Source: Akkermansia muciniphila (GTDB lineage Bacteria; Pseudomonadota; Gammaproteobacteria; Burkholderiales; Burkholderiaceae_C). Taken from it: 32,362 bases of DNA. Of the stretch, positions 7,752 to 16,613 are shown piece after piece. Within the stretch, counting starts at the first letter, position 1; the number at the start of each line of letters is the position of its first letter. Under the pieces are notes generated by a model. The model did not search any database. It was not told the origin of the DNA and saw only the letters and a program-made list of their open reading frames with translations. A program made the position numbers and the translations under genes. The DNA lies in the NCBI GenBank assembly GCA_943327015.2, contig CALPVM020000002.1:1-32362 (forward strand), written 5' to 3'.

Positions 7752-8954
7752 TTATTGCCGCATTTTCAATTTGCGAGCCACCACTATGCTCAATAAACTA
7801 GCACATCCACCCGCTAATGCTGCCACCCAATAGTGCTGAACCAAACCACTGCCATCACGACTAATAATTGCACCACCAGTAAGTGCCGCAAGTCCCATAG
7901 CAGCGGACTGTACAGATGAATTAAGCGTCATGAAAGTACCACGCAGGGCCGGGTTGGCGGCTGAGCTTAGCATGGCCATGCCCGGAATAATGCGTCCGCT
8001 CATACACACAAAGAGCAAAGTACTAGCCAGTAATGCCACCCATAGCGGGCCCGGCTGGAGTAAAGTTACCGCAAAAAGCGGCAATATGACTAAAGCTGCA
8101 AGCACCTGAAAAGTTTGGAACTTACCCTTGCTATCTGTCAATCGACCGAACAGGCGCGCTGTCATCAAAGTGGCTATGCCACCACAAAGGTAAATATAAG
8201 GTATTTGCGCCGCATGCAAACCTACGTTGGTTTGCATATAAATGGTGATGTAAGGTATGACGGTAAAGCCTGTGAACATCATTAAAGCCGAAAAAACAAA
8301 AGCCCGTTGATGGTTAGCATCCGCCAAAGTTTCTGAAATTCTGCGCAAGGCAGAGGACGGCGACTGCAAGTGTAAATGTGCCGTCAAAGGGGGCATCGAG
8401 AAATGCGCAAACACTGTAAACAATATGCAAACAATGGCTATCCCAAAAAAGGGAGTCTGCCATCCCCAATGTGCGGCCAAAAATAAGCCCAATGGCACGC
8501 CAGCGACCGTAGAAATGGAAAACGATGTCATAACTATCGCAACAGCACGACCACGCCGCTCAAAAGGTATGACATCTCCTACTATGGTTTGGGATAATGC
8601 GGCCAAAACTCCACCAAATACACCAGCAGCGACCCTTGCAACCAAAAGTGCCTCGTAAGACCAAGCCAATCCACAAGCCAAGGTCGAAACTGCAAAAAGG
8701 GCGTATAAAGCAATTAATAATTTTTTACGATCAAACCGCTCAATAAAAATGGATGCCAACAATCCGGCTACGCCACCTGAGAGCGTGTACGCAGAGACCA
8801 GCCATCCGAACTGAACATCTGAAATACGAAATATTTGCGTAAACTGAGGCCCCAGCGGCATCATAATCATAAAGTCTAGAATATGAGTAAACTGGATTCC
8901 GGCCAAAGTAATCAATAGCCAGAATTCTCTGCGAGGGGATAGTATGTGGTTCAT
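7752..8954 (-). CDS. MFS transporter, DHA1/AraJ-like
   Basis: Inner-membrane proton-coupled transporter of the major facilitator superfamily, 400 residues with about 12 hydrophobic segments. The loop between the second and third helices has the motif-A-like ERFDRKKLL, and VVARVAAGVFGG fits helix 4. The N-terminal TLAGIQFTHILDFMIMMPLG resembles AraJ/DHA1 drug or sugar efflux proteins. The substrate cannot be told from sequence. No Shine-Dalgarno sequence precedes ATG 8954. The gene diverges from corA and is followed by hpf on the same strand, separated by a weak terminator. Confidence 0.88.
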   Translation of the reverse strand: MNHILSPRREFWLLITLAGIQFTHILDFMIMMPLGPQFTQIFRISDVQFGWLVSAYTLSGGVAGLLASIFIERFDRKKLLIALYALFAVSTLACGLAWSYEALLVARVAAGVFGGVLAALSQTIVGDVIPFERRGRAVAIVMTSFSISTVAGVPLGLFLAAHWGWQTPFFGIAIVCILFTVFAHFSMPPLTAHLHLQSPSSALRRISETLADANHQRAFVFSALMMFTGFTVIPYITIYMQTNVGLHAAQIPYIYLCGGIATLMTARLFGRLTDSKGKFQTFQVLAALVILPLFAVTLLQPGPLWVALLASTLLFVCMSGRIIPGMAMLSSAANPALRGTFMTLNSSVQSAAMGLAALTGGAIISRDGSGLVQHYWVAALAGGCASLLSIVVARKLKMRQ

Positions 8955-8975
8955 GCCACAGTGTACTATTTGATT

Positions 8976-9002
8976 CCTGTACAGGCTGATGCTCTACTAG
9001 AG
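8976..9002. repeat. Two perfect palindromes in the MFS/corA intergenic region
   Basis: CCTGTACAGG (8976-8985) and CTCTACTAGAG (8992-9002) lie six bases apart, 20-50 bases upstream of the MFS start and about 110 bases upstream of corA. Such short palindromes could be regulator-binding sites; no specific regulator is recognised. Confidence 0.3.
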
Positions 9003-9114
9003 TGCGATAATTAAATTGTGCAAATTGCCACCTAACCAATGCGTACAGCGATGCATGATTGACTTGTGTGCACTGCAACCCCGCATTAACATTACGTCGT
9101 TCTGAAAACGAACC

Positions 9115-10101
9115 ATGATCAACATTTTTACGTTGTCAAATGGCAGGCTCTTTCAAGAGGAAATTGAATCTCTTGAAGAGCTTTCTAAGTTTCAACCCAT
9201 CTGGGTTGATCTGGAGTCTCCAACCATTGAGGAAAAGCGCTGGATCAAGCAGTATTATGGCTTGTCCATTCCCGATGATGCGATGGATGAAGACATTGAA
9301 GAATCAGCCCGTTTCTATGCAGAGGACAATGGTGATGTGCATATTCGTAGTGACTTTTTGATTGCAGACATCACTGACCCTCGCACTGTGCGCGTAGCAT
9401 TTATTTTGAATTTGGTAAACGAACAGCTCAAAAGCAAAGGTGTTTTATTTTCAATTCACGATGAAGATGTGCCGGTATTTCGCTTACTTCGCATGCGCGC
9501 GCGCCGTGCACCCGGTTTGATCATTGATGCCAAAGAAGTGTTATTAAAGCTTTTTGATGCAGACGCAGAATACTCTGCAGACACCTTAGAAGGCATTTAT
9601 GATGCCTTGGAAAAGGTCAGCGAGCAGGTACTCTCAGGTAATGTGACCGATGAAGTTGCAACCGATGTATTAGGTGCGATTGCGCGTCACGAAGACATGA
9701 ATGGCCGCATCCGTCGTAACGCCATGGACACACGCAGAGCAGTTAGCTTTTTAATGCGCAGCAAAATGCTTAGCAAAGACCAGTTTGAAGAGGCTCGACA
9801 AATTTTGCGCGACATCGACTCACTAGACTCGCACACCGCTTTTTTATTTGACAAAATTAACTTCTTGATGGATGCAACCGTTGGTTTCATTAACATCAAT
9901 CAGAACAAAATTATCAAAATTTTCTCAGTTGCGAGTGTGGCATTGTTACCGCCCACTTTGATTGCAAGTGTTTATGGCATGAATTTTAACAAAATGCCAG
10001 AGCTTCACTGGGAGTTTGGTTACGCCTACGGCATCGCAATGATGCTTGCCAGTGCACTGGTTCCGATGTGGTACTTTCGTAGGCGTGGTTGGCTCAAATA
10101 A
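9115..10101 (+). CDS. corA: CorA magnesium/divalent cation channel
   Basis: Pentameric inner-membrane channel for Mg2+, and often Co2+ and Ni2+. A long cytoplasmic alpha/beta N-terminal domain (1-260) is followed by two C-terminal membrane helices at about 265-290 and 300-320. The selectivity motif YGMNF lies at the end of the first helix, followed by NKMPEL in the periplasmic loop, and the protein ends in a basic RRRGWLK. At 328 residues it is slightly longer than the E. coli protein. The start MINIFTLSNGRL fits the family; no strong Shine-Dalgarno sequence is seen. It converges on fadD with ten bases between stops. Confidence 0.96.
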   Translation: MINIFTLSNGRLFQEEIESLEELSKFQPIWVDLESPTIEEKRWIKQYYGLSIPDDAMDEDIEESARFYAEDNGDVHIRSDFLIADITDPRTVRVAFILNLVNEQLKSKGVLFSIHDEDVPVFRLLRMRARRAPGLIIDAKEVLLKLFDADAEYSADTLEGIYDALEKVSEQVLSGNVTDEVATDVLGAIARHEDMNGRIRRNAMDTRRAVSFLMRSKMLSKDQFEEARQILRDIDSLDSHTAFLFDKINFLMDATVGFININQNKIIKIFSVASVALLPPTLIASVYGMNFNKMPELHWEFGYAYGIAMMLASALVPMWYFRRRGWLK

Positions 10102-10111
10102 CGTCAGTGAA

Positions 10112-11785
10112 TTATTTGTTGCGTAGTTCACGCCGCAAGATTTTACCAACAGGTGTTTTTGGCAATTCAGTGCGGAATTCAACTACCTTAGGCTGTTTAT
10201 AGCCTGTCAAATTTTCTTTGCAGTATGCACGAACATCGGCTTCAGTCAGATTGGGGTCTTTTTTAACTATCACCATTTTCACTGCTTCGCCTGTCTTGGC
10301 ATCGGGCATACCAACGCAAGCGCACTCCATAATCCCGGGCATTTGCGCCATAACATCTTCGAGCTCGGTGGGGAACACGTTGAAACCACTCACCAAAATC
10401 ATATCCTTCTTACGATCAACGATCTTGAAGTATCCACGCTCATCCATTATGCCAACGTCACCGGATTTGAAATAGCCGTCATTGGTCATAACCTTGGCAG
10501 TTTCGTCAGGCCTTTGCCAGTAGCCAGCCATGACCTGAGGGCCTTTAATGGCTATTTCGCCGGGCTGCCCAATCGGAACTTCAACTCCGTCATCGTCTAA
10601 CAATTTGATGTAGGTGCTAGGCAAAGGAACGCCAATCGTTCCTGTGTATTCCTTGGAAGTAACAGGATTAGCACACGCCGAGGGCGAGGTTTCACTCAAA
10701 CCATAACCTTCACAAATGGGGCAACCGGTTTTCTCAAACCACAGTTTGGCCACGGCGCCTTGCACGGCAGTGCCTCCACCGAGTGAGTTTTTAAGGTTGC
10801 TCCAATCCACTTTATTGAAGTCTGGATGATTAGCCAACCCATTAAACAAAGTATTTACCGCAGGCAGACTGTGAACTTTGTGCTTTGATAATTCCTTTAA
10901 CACCTCACCCAAATCGCGTGGATTGGGAATGAGAATCATCTTGCCGCCGGTTCGCATGGAATACATCATGCCGATGGTAAAAGCAAAGATATGGTATAGC
11001 GGCAATGCACATACACTTACCATTTGCTCTTTAGCTGTGATTTGCTTCATTACAGGATCGTTCCACGCCTCGTTTTGAAGCATGTTGGCAATCAGGTTTC
11101 TGTTCAATAAAACTGCACCCTTTGATACACCAGTAGTACCACCGGTATACTGCAATACAGCTACATCATCAGGCTTAATAACCGGCTTTTGGTAACTTAA
11201 CTTGGCACCTTCAGCCAATGCCCGGTTAAAAGGAACTGCACCAGGCAAATGAAAGGCTGGAACCATTTTCCTCACCTTTCTGACAACAAAATTAGTTAAC
11301 AAGCCATTGAAAAACCCCAATTGATCTCCCATGGCACACAACACTACGTTCTTGACAGGTGTATTTGAAATACACTTTTCTAAGGTTGTAGCAAAGTTTT
11401 CAATAATGACAATCGCCTTGGCTCCAGAATCTTTGAGTTGATGCTCCAACTCGCGAGGGGTATAGAGCGGATTAACGTTAACCACGATAAATCCTGCCCG
11501 CAAAATGCCAGCAACCACCATCGGATACTGAGGAACATTTGGCATCATGATGGCAACACGGTCACCTTTCACCAAACCTAGACTTTGCAAGTAGGCTGCA
11601 AACGCCTGACTGCATTTATCGGTATGCGCATAGCTTATGTCTTTACCCATAAAACTATATGCTGTTCTGTTAGCGTACTTCTGAAAGGCCTCTTCCATCA
11701 ATGCGACCAGTGATGGATAAATGGTCGCATCGATATCTGCAGGTACCCCTTTGTCGTAGCTCTTTAACCAAACGCGATCTGTCAT
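10112..11785 (-). CDS. fadD: Long-chain fatty acid-CoA ligase
   Basis: Activates long-chain fatty acids to acyl-CoA through an acyl-adenylate, feeding beta-oxidation or acyl transfer. ANL-superfamily motifs are all present: the P-loop YTGGTTGVSKGA, GYGLSETSP, YFKSGDVGIMDERGYF, IVDRKKDMI and the C-terminal catalytic lysine in TPVGKILRREL. The length of 557 residues is normal. Start 11785 is chosen because AAGAGG lies six bases before it; an ATG two codons upstream directly abuts that ribosome site. It follows pntB by about 40 bases on the same strand and may be read from the pnt promoter. The acyl-CoA it makes is the substrate class of the WS/DGAT enzyme at 16.6 kb. Confidence 0.96.
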   Translation of the reverse strand: MTDRVWLKSYDKGVPADIDATIYPSLVALMEEAFQKYANRTAYSFMGKDISYAHTDKCSQAFAAYLQSLGLVKGDRVAIMMPNVPQYPMVVAGILRAGFIVVNVNPLYTPRELEHQLKDSGAKAIVIIENFATTLEKCISNTPVKNVVLCAMGDQLGFFNGLLTNFVVRKVRKMVPAFHLPGAVPFNRALAEGAKLSYQKPVIKPDDVAVLQYTGGTTGVSKGAVLLNRNLIANMLQNEAWNDPVMKQITAKEQMVSVCALPLYHIFAFTIGMMYSMRTGGKMILIPNPRDLGEVLKELSKHKVHSLPAVNTLFNGLANHPDFNKVDWSNLKNSLGGGTAVQGAVAKLWFEKTGCPICEGYGLSETSPSACANPVTSKEYTGTIGVPLPSTYIKLLDDDGVEVPIGQPGEIAIKGPQVMAGYWQRPDETAKVMTNDGYFKSGDVGIMDERGYFKIVDRKKDMILVSGFNVFPTELEDVMAQMPGIMECACVGMPDAKTGEAVKMVIVKKDPNLTEADVRAYCKENLTGYKQPKVVEFRTELPKTPVGKILRRELRNK

Positions 11786-11826
11786 TGTCATCCTCTTATG
11801 TTTAATTTTTTTAAAAGGCAGAAGTA

Positions 11827-13263
11827 CTATTCAATAGCCTTGCCCATATCTTCAACAACTTTTTTAGCGTCGCCAAAAACCATCATGGTTTTGTCCATGT
11901 AGAACAATTCATTATCCAAACCCGCATAACCTGCGGCCATGGAACGCTTATTCACTATAATTGTTTTTGCCTTATACGCTTCGAGAATGGGCATGCCATA
12001 AATGGGACTTCCTTTGATGTGTGCAGCAGGATTTACCACATCATTGGCCCCCAGAATAATAGCGACATCTGCCTGACCAAACTCACCATTAATGTCCTCC
12101 ATCTCAAACACCTGGTCGTACGGCACTTCGGCTTCGGCCAACAGTACGTTCATGTGTCCTGGCATGCGGCCGGCTACGGGGTGAATTGCGTATTTAACGG
12201 TAATGCCTTTTTCGGTGAGTTTGGCAGCAAGCTCTTTTACCGCATGCTGCGCACGCGCAACCGCCAAGCCATAGCCTGGAACAATAACCACGGTTTCTGC
12301 GTTACCCAAGACAAATGCAGCATCATCTGCACTACCACTCTTCACACTGCGCTGGACCTGCCCTCCTGCTGCTGCAGTGGTAGGGTCGCTTCCAAAACCA
12401 CCCAGAATCACATTGAAGAATGAACGATTCATGGCTTTGCACATGATGTAACTCAAAATTGCACCGCTAGATCCCACGAGTGAGCCGGCAATAATCAGCA
12501 TGCTGTTGTTGAGCGAGAAGCCGATGCCTGCAGCAGCCCAACCGGAATAGCTGTTAAGCATAGAAACCACGACCGGCATGTCAGCGCCACCGATCGGAAT
12601 GATTATTAAAACACCCATTACAAAAGACAATGCCAACATAAGGAAAAATGCATTCCAATTGCCTGTGAGCATAAAGGCAAAACCCAATCCCAAGGTAGCA
12701 AGACCCAGCACCAGATTTAATTTATGCTGACCTGCAAACTGCACAGGAGCGCCCTGGAAAAGTCGGAATTTGTACTTCCCGGACAGTTTTCCAAACGCAA
12801 TGACCGAGCCACTAAAAGTAATTGCGCCAATTGCCGCACCCAAGAAAAGCTCAAGTCGGTTACCTAACGGAATTTCTGCATCTTTAGCCGCAATATTAAA
12901 AGCCCAAGGCTCAGCTACGGCTGCAACCGCAATAAATACTGCAGCCAAGCCAATCATGCTGTGCATGAAGGCTACTAATTCGGGCATTTTGGTCATTTCT
13001 ACCCGCTTGGCCATCACAGTACCAGCAGTGCCACCCACCAACAGAGCGCCGATAACCCAAGTCATTCCAACAACACCGTTTTGTCCGGTCTGGCTGGCAA
13101 TTTTAAAAATCAAGGCCGCTGTTGTTACCACAGCTACTGCCATACCAACCATTCCAAACATGTTTCCGCGTATTGAAGTAGTCGGGTGTGACAGGCCTTT
13201 AAGCGCCTGTATAAAACAGACGCTTGCAAACAAGTACAAGAGGGTTACGATATCGAGGCTCAT
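11827..13263 (-). CDS. pntB: NAD(P) transhydrogenase subunit beta
   Basis: Membrane and NADP(H)-binding subunit of the proton-translocating transhydrogenase, which uses the proton gradient to drive hydride transfer from NADH to NADP+. Of 478 residues, roughly the first 270 form the membrane domain with about nine helices, and the C-terminal 170 form domain III with the NADP-binding VIVPGYGLAVARAQHAV, GRMPGHMNVLLAEA and GANDVVNPAA segments. The start overlaps the pntAb stop as ATGA, implying translational coupling. Confidence 0.97.
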   Translation of the reverse strand: MSLDIVTLLYLFASVCFIQALKGLSHPTTSIRGNMFGMVGMAVAVVTTAALIFKIASQTGQNGVVGMTWVIGALLVGGTAGTVMAKRVEMTKMPELVAFMHSMIGLAAVFIAVAAVAEPWAFNIAAKDAEIPLGNRLELFLGAAIGAITFSGSVIAFGKLSGKYKFRLFQGAPVQFAGQHKLNLVLGLATLGLGFAFMLTGNWNAFFLMLALSFVMGVLIIIPIGGADMPVVVSMLNSYSGWAAAGIGFSLNNSMLIIAGSLVGSSGAILSYIMCKAMNRSFFNVILGGFGSDPTTAAAGGQVQRSVKSGSADDAAFVLGNAETVVIVPGYGLAVARAQHAVKELAAKLTEKGITVKYAIHPVAGRMPGHMNVLLAEAEVPYDQVFEMEDINGEFGQADVAIILGANDVVNPAAHIKGSPIYGMPILEAYKAKTIIVNKRSMAAGYAGLDNELFYMDKTMMVFGDAKKVVEDMGKAIE

Positions 13264-13580
13264 TTAGCACCTTCCTTTACTACAACTTTTTTCTCTTTTT
13301 TCTTGAACATTTCAAGCATACGGCGTGTAACCATAAAACCACCAAAAACATTGACTGCGGCTAACACTACAGCCAACACGCCCATAGACTTACCAAGGGT
13401 AGTTTCTGTCAAGGCCGCAGCCAGCATAGCGCCAACAATAACGATAGCTGAAATAGCATTCGTTACTGCCATGAGCGGGGTGTGTAAAGCAGGGGTAACG
13501 GTCCAGACCACGTGGTAACCCACGTATATAGCCAGCACAAAAATAATAAGATTCAATATGGTGGGGGAAACCATTTCCAT
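13260..13580 (-). CDS. pntAb: NAD(P) transhydrogenase subunit alpha, membrane part
   Basis: Small membrane subunit (106 residues) supplying the alpha-side membrane helices of the transhydrogenase. It has about three helices (residues 6-30, 35-57 and 63-85) and a Lys/Glu-rich C-terminal tail. In E. coli this region is fused to the NAD-binding domain; here it is a separate gene, the split PntAA/PntAB form seen in many alpha- and betaproteobacteria. GGAGAG lies before the ATG. It overlaps pntB by four bases. Confidence 0.95.
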   Translation of the reverse strand: MEMVSPTILNLIIFVLAIYVGYHVVWTVTPALHTPLMAVTNAISAIVIVGAMLAAALTETTLGKSMGVLAVVLAAVNVFGGFMVTRRMLEMFKKKEKKVVVKEGAK

Positions 13581-13609
13581 GGTGACTCTCCTTTTCTTGG
13601 GTTAATTTT

Positions 13610-14740
13610 TTATTTGCGGCGAACTTCGCCACCTTGGGTCATCAGGCAAGCAGCCACTATGTCGTCAGACATATCAACATGCAAAGCGCCCTCTTTGTTA
13701 ATGACCAACTTTAAAAAGTCAAGTACATTGCGCGCATACAACGAAGATGCATCTGCAGCCACCAGTGCAGGAAGATTGGTTTCTCCAACAATAGTGACAC
13801 CGTGTTTAACAACAGTTTTATCCGCTTCAGAGAGCGGGCAGTTGCCACCTACTCCACCGGGACCCTTGCCTGCAGCCAAGTCAACAATGACAGAACCAGC
13901 CTTCATGGATTTAACCATGTCTTCTGTTACCAAAACCGGTGCAGCACGGCCAGGAATCAATGCCGTACTGATAACAACATCTGCCATGGCTACACGTTTT
14001 GCCACCTCTAACTTCTGACGATCTAGCCAACTTTGCGGCATAGGCTTAGCGTAACCACCCACACCAACAGCGGCTTCTTTTTCTTCAGGGGTATCGTAAG
14101 AAACATCAATGAACTTAGCACCCAGAGACTCCACCTGCTCTTTTACGCTAGGACGTACATCTGATGCTTCGATTACCGCACCCAGACGCTTGGCAGTTGC
14201 AATGGCCTGTAGACCTGCCACGCCAACACCTAGAATAACCACACGTGCCGCCTTAACGGTACCTGCTGCTGTCATAAGCATTGGGAAAAATCGCTGGTAC
14301 TTGTCAGCAGCCATCATCACGGCTTTGTAACCTGCAATATTAGCCTGACTTGATAGCACATCCATGCTCTGTGCACGGGTAGTACGGGGAGCAGCCTCTA
14401 GAGCGTAGGAAGTTAGCTGTGCCGTTGCTAGACGCTGCAAACCTGCTGCGTCAAACGGATTTAACATACCAACCAATGTCGCACCTGGCTTCATGAGGGA
14501 TAGTTCTGCATCCACCGGAGTTCGAACTTTTAAAACCAGATCACACGACAATGCCCCCTTGGCATCGGTTACTTCTGCACCCGCAGCAACATAGGCGTCA
14601 TCCGTGACACTGGCAGGAACACCTGCTCCGGATTGAATGCGCACAGTGTGCCCTTGTGATTTGAGTTTTTTTACTGTTTCCGGTGTGACGGCTACACGGG
14701 TTTCTCCCACCAAAGTTTCGGTGGGTACGCCAATTTGCAT
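13610..14740 (-). CDS. pntAa: NAD(P) transhydrogenase subunit alpha, NAD-binding part
   Basis: Soluble NAD(H)-binding domain I of the transhydrogenase, homologous to alanine dehydrogenase. The 376-residue protein starts MQIGVPTETLVGETRVAV and has the Rossmann segment VVILGVGVAGLQAIATAKRL near residue 170, followed by EASDVRPSVKEQVESLGAKF. AAGGAG precedes the ATG. It is the first gene of the pntAa-pntAb-pntB unit, probably continuing into fadD. Confidence 0.97.
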   Translation of the reverse strand: MQIGVPTETLVGETRVAVTPETVKKLKSQGHTVRIQSGAGVPASVTDDAYVAAGAEVTDAKGALSCDLVLKVRTPVDAELSLMKPGATLVGMLNPFDAAGLQRLATAQLTSYALEAAPRTTRAQSMDVLSSQANIAGYKAVMMAADKYQRFFPMLMTAAGTVKAARVVILGVGVAGLQAIATAKRLGAVIEASDVRPSVKEQVESLGAKFIDVSYDTPEEKEAAVGVGGYAKPMPQSWLDRQKLEVAKRVAMADVVISTALIPGRAAPVLVTEDMVKSMKAGSVIVDLAAGKGPGGVGGNCPLSEADKTVVKHGVTIVGETNLPALVAADASSLYARNVLDFLKLVINKEGALHVDMSDDIVAACLMTQGGEVRRK

Positions 14741-14799
14741 GGAGCGCTCCTTAAAAAAAGGTTTAAAAAATAACTGTCGTTAAGCTTACATGAATTTAT

Positions 14800-14813
14800 A
14801 GTGACTATTCACT
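14800..14813. promoter_or_regulatory. Inverted repeat in the pntAa/nudJ divergent promoter region
   Basis: AGTGA-N4-TCACT, a perfect 5-bp dyad, lies about 60 bases upstream of pntAa. On the minus strand it directly precedes TATAAA, and TTGACG overlaps its upstream edge with a spacer too short (13 bases) for a normal sigma70 promoter. The arrangement suggests an operator, with the exact promoter hexamers uncertain. Confidence 0.3.
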
Positions 14814-14864
14814 CGTCAAATCACCAATATGTGCATTAGGCGTTTTTTTTTCATTGAACACTGA

Positions 14865-14870
14865 GATAAT
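14865..14870 (+). promoter_or_regulatory. Putative -10 box of the nudJ-mnmA unit
   Basis: GATAAT, five of six to the consensus, ends five bases before the nudJ ATG, so transcription would start at the start codon itself. The -35 position falls in a T-rich run (14843-14851) with no good hexamer. The call therefore rests on the -10 box alone. Confidence 0.3.
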
Positions 14871-14875
14871 GCTGC

Positions 14876-15343
14876 ATGACATCTCGTTGGAAACCTCATG
14901 TTACCGTAGCTGCCATCATTGAACGCGATGGCCGATTTCTTTTTGTTGAAGAGCATACCCCCGAGGGACTGCGACTGAACAACCCTGCTGGTCATCTTGA
15001 TCCGGGAGAGTCGCCAGTAGAAGCCTGCATAAGAGAGACTCTAGAGGAGACAGCTTTTGAATTTACTCCAAATTTTTTAGTAGGCGTTTATTTGTCGCGC
15101 TCTATTCAAGATGTCACCTATTTGCGTTTTGCGTTTTGCGGCGATCTTGGCACTTTTAATCCCACCCGCAATCTTGATACTGGAATCACACGCACATTGT
15201 GGTTAACTGCCAATGAAGTACGCCAAAGCTGCAATCTGCTACGTAGCCCATTGGTTTTACGCTGCATGGAAGACTACCTCAAAGGCCAACGCTATCCAAT
15301 TGATTTGATTTATACCGATCCAAGCGTAACAGCATTGACATAG
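14876..15343 (+). CDS. nudJ: Nudix hydrolase, NudJ-like phosphatase
   Basis: Hydrolyses nucleotide or prenyl pyrophosphates; E. coli NudJ acts on HMP-PP, nucleoside tri- and diphosphates and geranyl diphosphate. The Nudix box runs from Gly in AGHLDPGESPVEA through RETLEETAFEF, keeping the REXXXEE metal ligands but with Ala where the consensus has the last Gly. PHVTVAAIIERDGRFLFVEE and LNNPAGHL match the NudJ pattern. The length, 155 residues, is usual. The gene ends ten bases before mnmA, and its TAG stop overlaps the mnmA ribosome site. The nudJ-mnmA pairing is also found in E. coli and supports the name. No Shine-Dalgarno sequence is seen. Confidence 0.85.
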   Translation: MTSRWKPHVTVAAIIERDGRFLFVEEHTPEGLRLNNPAGHLDPGESPVEACIRETLEETAFEFTPNFLVGVYLSRSIQDVTYLRFAFCGDLGTFNPTRNLDTGITRTLWLTANEVRQSCNLLRSPLVLRCMEDYLKGQRYPIDLIYTDPSVTALT

Positions 15344-15353
15344 GGAGTTTTGG

Positions 15354-16472
15354 ATGGTTAAGCAGCGCATTGTTGTTGGTTTAAGTGGAGGAGTTGACTC
15401 TGCTGTAACCGCCTACTTGCTCAAGCAGCAAGGGCATGAGGTTGTCGGCATTTTCATGAAAAATTGGGAAGATGACGACAACAGTGAGTACTGCTCTTCA
15501 AACATCGACTTTGTGGATGCAGCCGCTGTGGCGGATGTTATTGGCATTGAAATAGAACACGTCAACTTTGCCAGCGAATACCGAGATCGCGTTTTTGCTG
15601 AATTTTTGAGAGAGTACCAAGCCGGCAGAACGCCGAACCCTGACATACTCTGCAACGCTGAGATCAAGTTCAAAGCCTTCTTAGAACATGCCATTCGTCT
15701 GGGTGCCGAGCGTATCGCCACCGGTCACTATGCACGGGTAAGACACAACCCATCCTCTGACCTATTTGAACTTTTAAAAGGTGTAGACCCAGGCAAAGAC
15801 CAGAGCTATTTTTTGCATCGACTTACACAAAACCAGTTAGCCAAATCACTGTTTCCGGTGGGCGCACTGCTCAAATCGGAGGTTAGACGCGTTGCGGAAG
15901 AAATAGGACTTCCCAACGCAAAAAAGAAAGACTCTACCGGAATTTGCTTTATCGGCGAGCGCCCATTTAGAGAGTTTTTAAACCGCTACATCGCACATGC
16001 ACCTGGCCCGATCAAAGATACCAAGGGTCGAACGATAGGAGAACATGTTGGACTTTCCTTTTACACTCTTGGCCAACGCCAAGGCCTTGGCATTGGTGGT
16101 TTAAAAGCCAAGGGTGCACACAAAGGAAGTGGCGAACACGCCCCATGGTTTGTTGCAAAAAAAGATATAGAAAACAATACTTTATGGGTAGTTCAAGGCC
16201 ATGATCACCCATGGTTGCAATCCATGACTCTGCAGGCGATAGATGCCAGTTGGCTATCTGGATCACCTGCAAAGGCCGGTAGCTACGCTGCAAAAACGCG
16301 TTATCGGCAAACTGATGCACTTTGCGCTCTTAGCGGTTTGGATGCAACCCATTTCAGCTTGCAATTTAACCTACCCCAATGGGCAGTTACACCGGGGCAA
16401 TCGGCTGTGCTTTATGCGGAGGACATTTGCTTGGGTGGCGGCATCATCTCAAGCAGTTACTGTGAGTACTAA
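15354..16472 (+). CDS. mnmA: tRNA-specific 2-thiouridylase
   Basis: Adenylates and thiolates U34 of tRNA-Lys, -Glu and -Gln. The PP-loop GLSGGVDS (residues 9-16) binds ATP. The two catalytic cysteines are in NPDILCNAEIKF (near residue 100) and TGICFIGERPF (near residue 200). The segment GKDQSYFLHRL is also family-typical, and the C-terminal beta-barrel follows. The length, 372 residues, is normal. AGGGAG lies seven bases before ATG 15354. It is co-directional with nudJ and probably in one transcript. Confidence 0.97.
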   Translation: MVKQRIVVGLSGGVDSAVTAYLLKQQGHEVVGIFMKNWEDDDNSEYCSSNIDFVDAAAVADVIGIEIEHVNFASEYRDRVFAEFLREYQAGRTPNPDILCNAEIKFKAFLEHAIRLGAERIATGHYARVRHNPSSDLFELLKGVDPGKDQSYFLHRLTQNQLAKSLFPVGALLKSEVRRVAEEIGLPNAKKKDSTGICFIGERPFREFLNRYIAHAPGPIKDTKGRTIGEHVGLSFYTLGQRQGLGIGGLKAKGAHKGSGEHAPWFVAKKDIENNTLWVVQGHDHPWLQSMTLQAIDASWLSGSPAKAGSYAAKTRYRQTDALCALSGLDATHFSLQFNLPQWAVTPGQSAVLYAEDICLGGGIISSSYCEY

Positions 16473-16613
16473 CCCGGTCTGGTTACACATTTTTGCGCGT
16501 ACTTTAATATTTGCGTCATAAATCGCTTTGATCGTGATAAATTCGCATGCATCTGCATTAGTTACACACTTATGCCAGAAACATATTTCTTGACAACTTT
16601 AAGAGGGGACGTT

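Noticed and set aside
12770..13518. Plus-strand open frames opposite pntB and pntAb
   Set aside because: They are antisense shadows of the transhydrogenase genes, rich in Thr, Ala and Pro from reversed codons, with no ribosome sites or recognisable domains.
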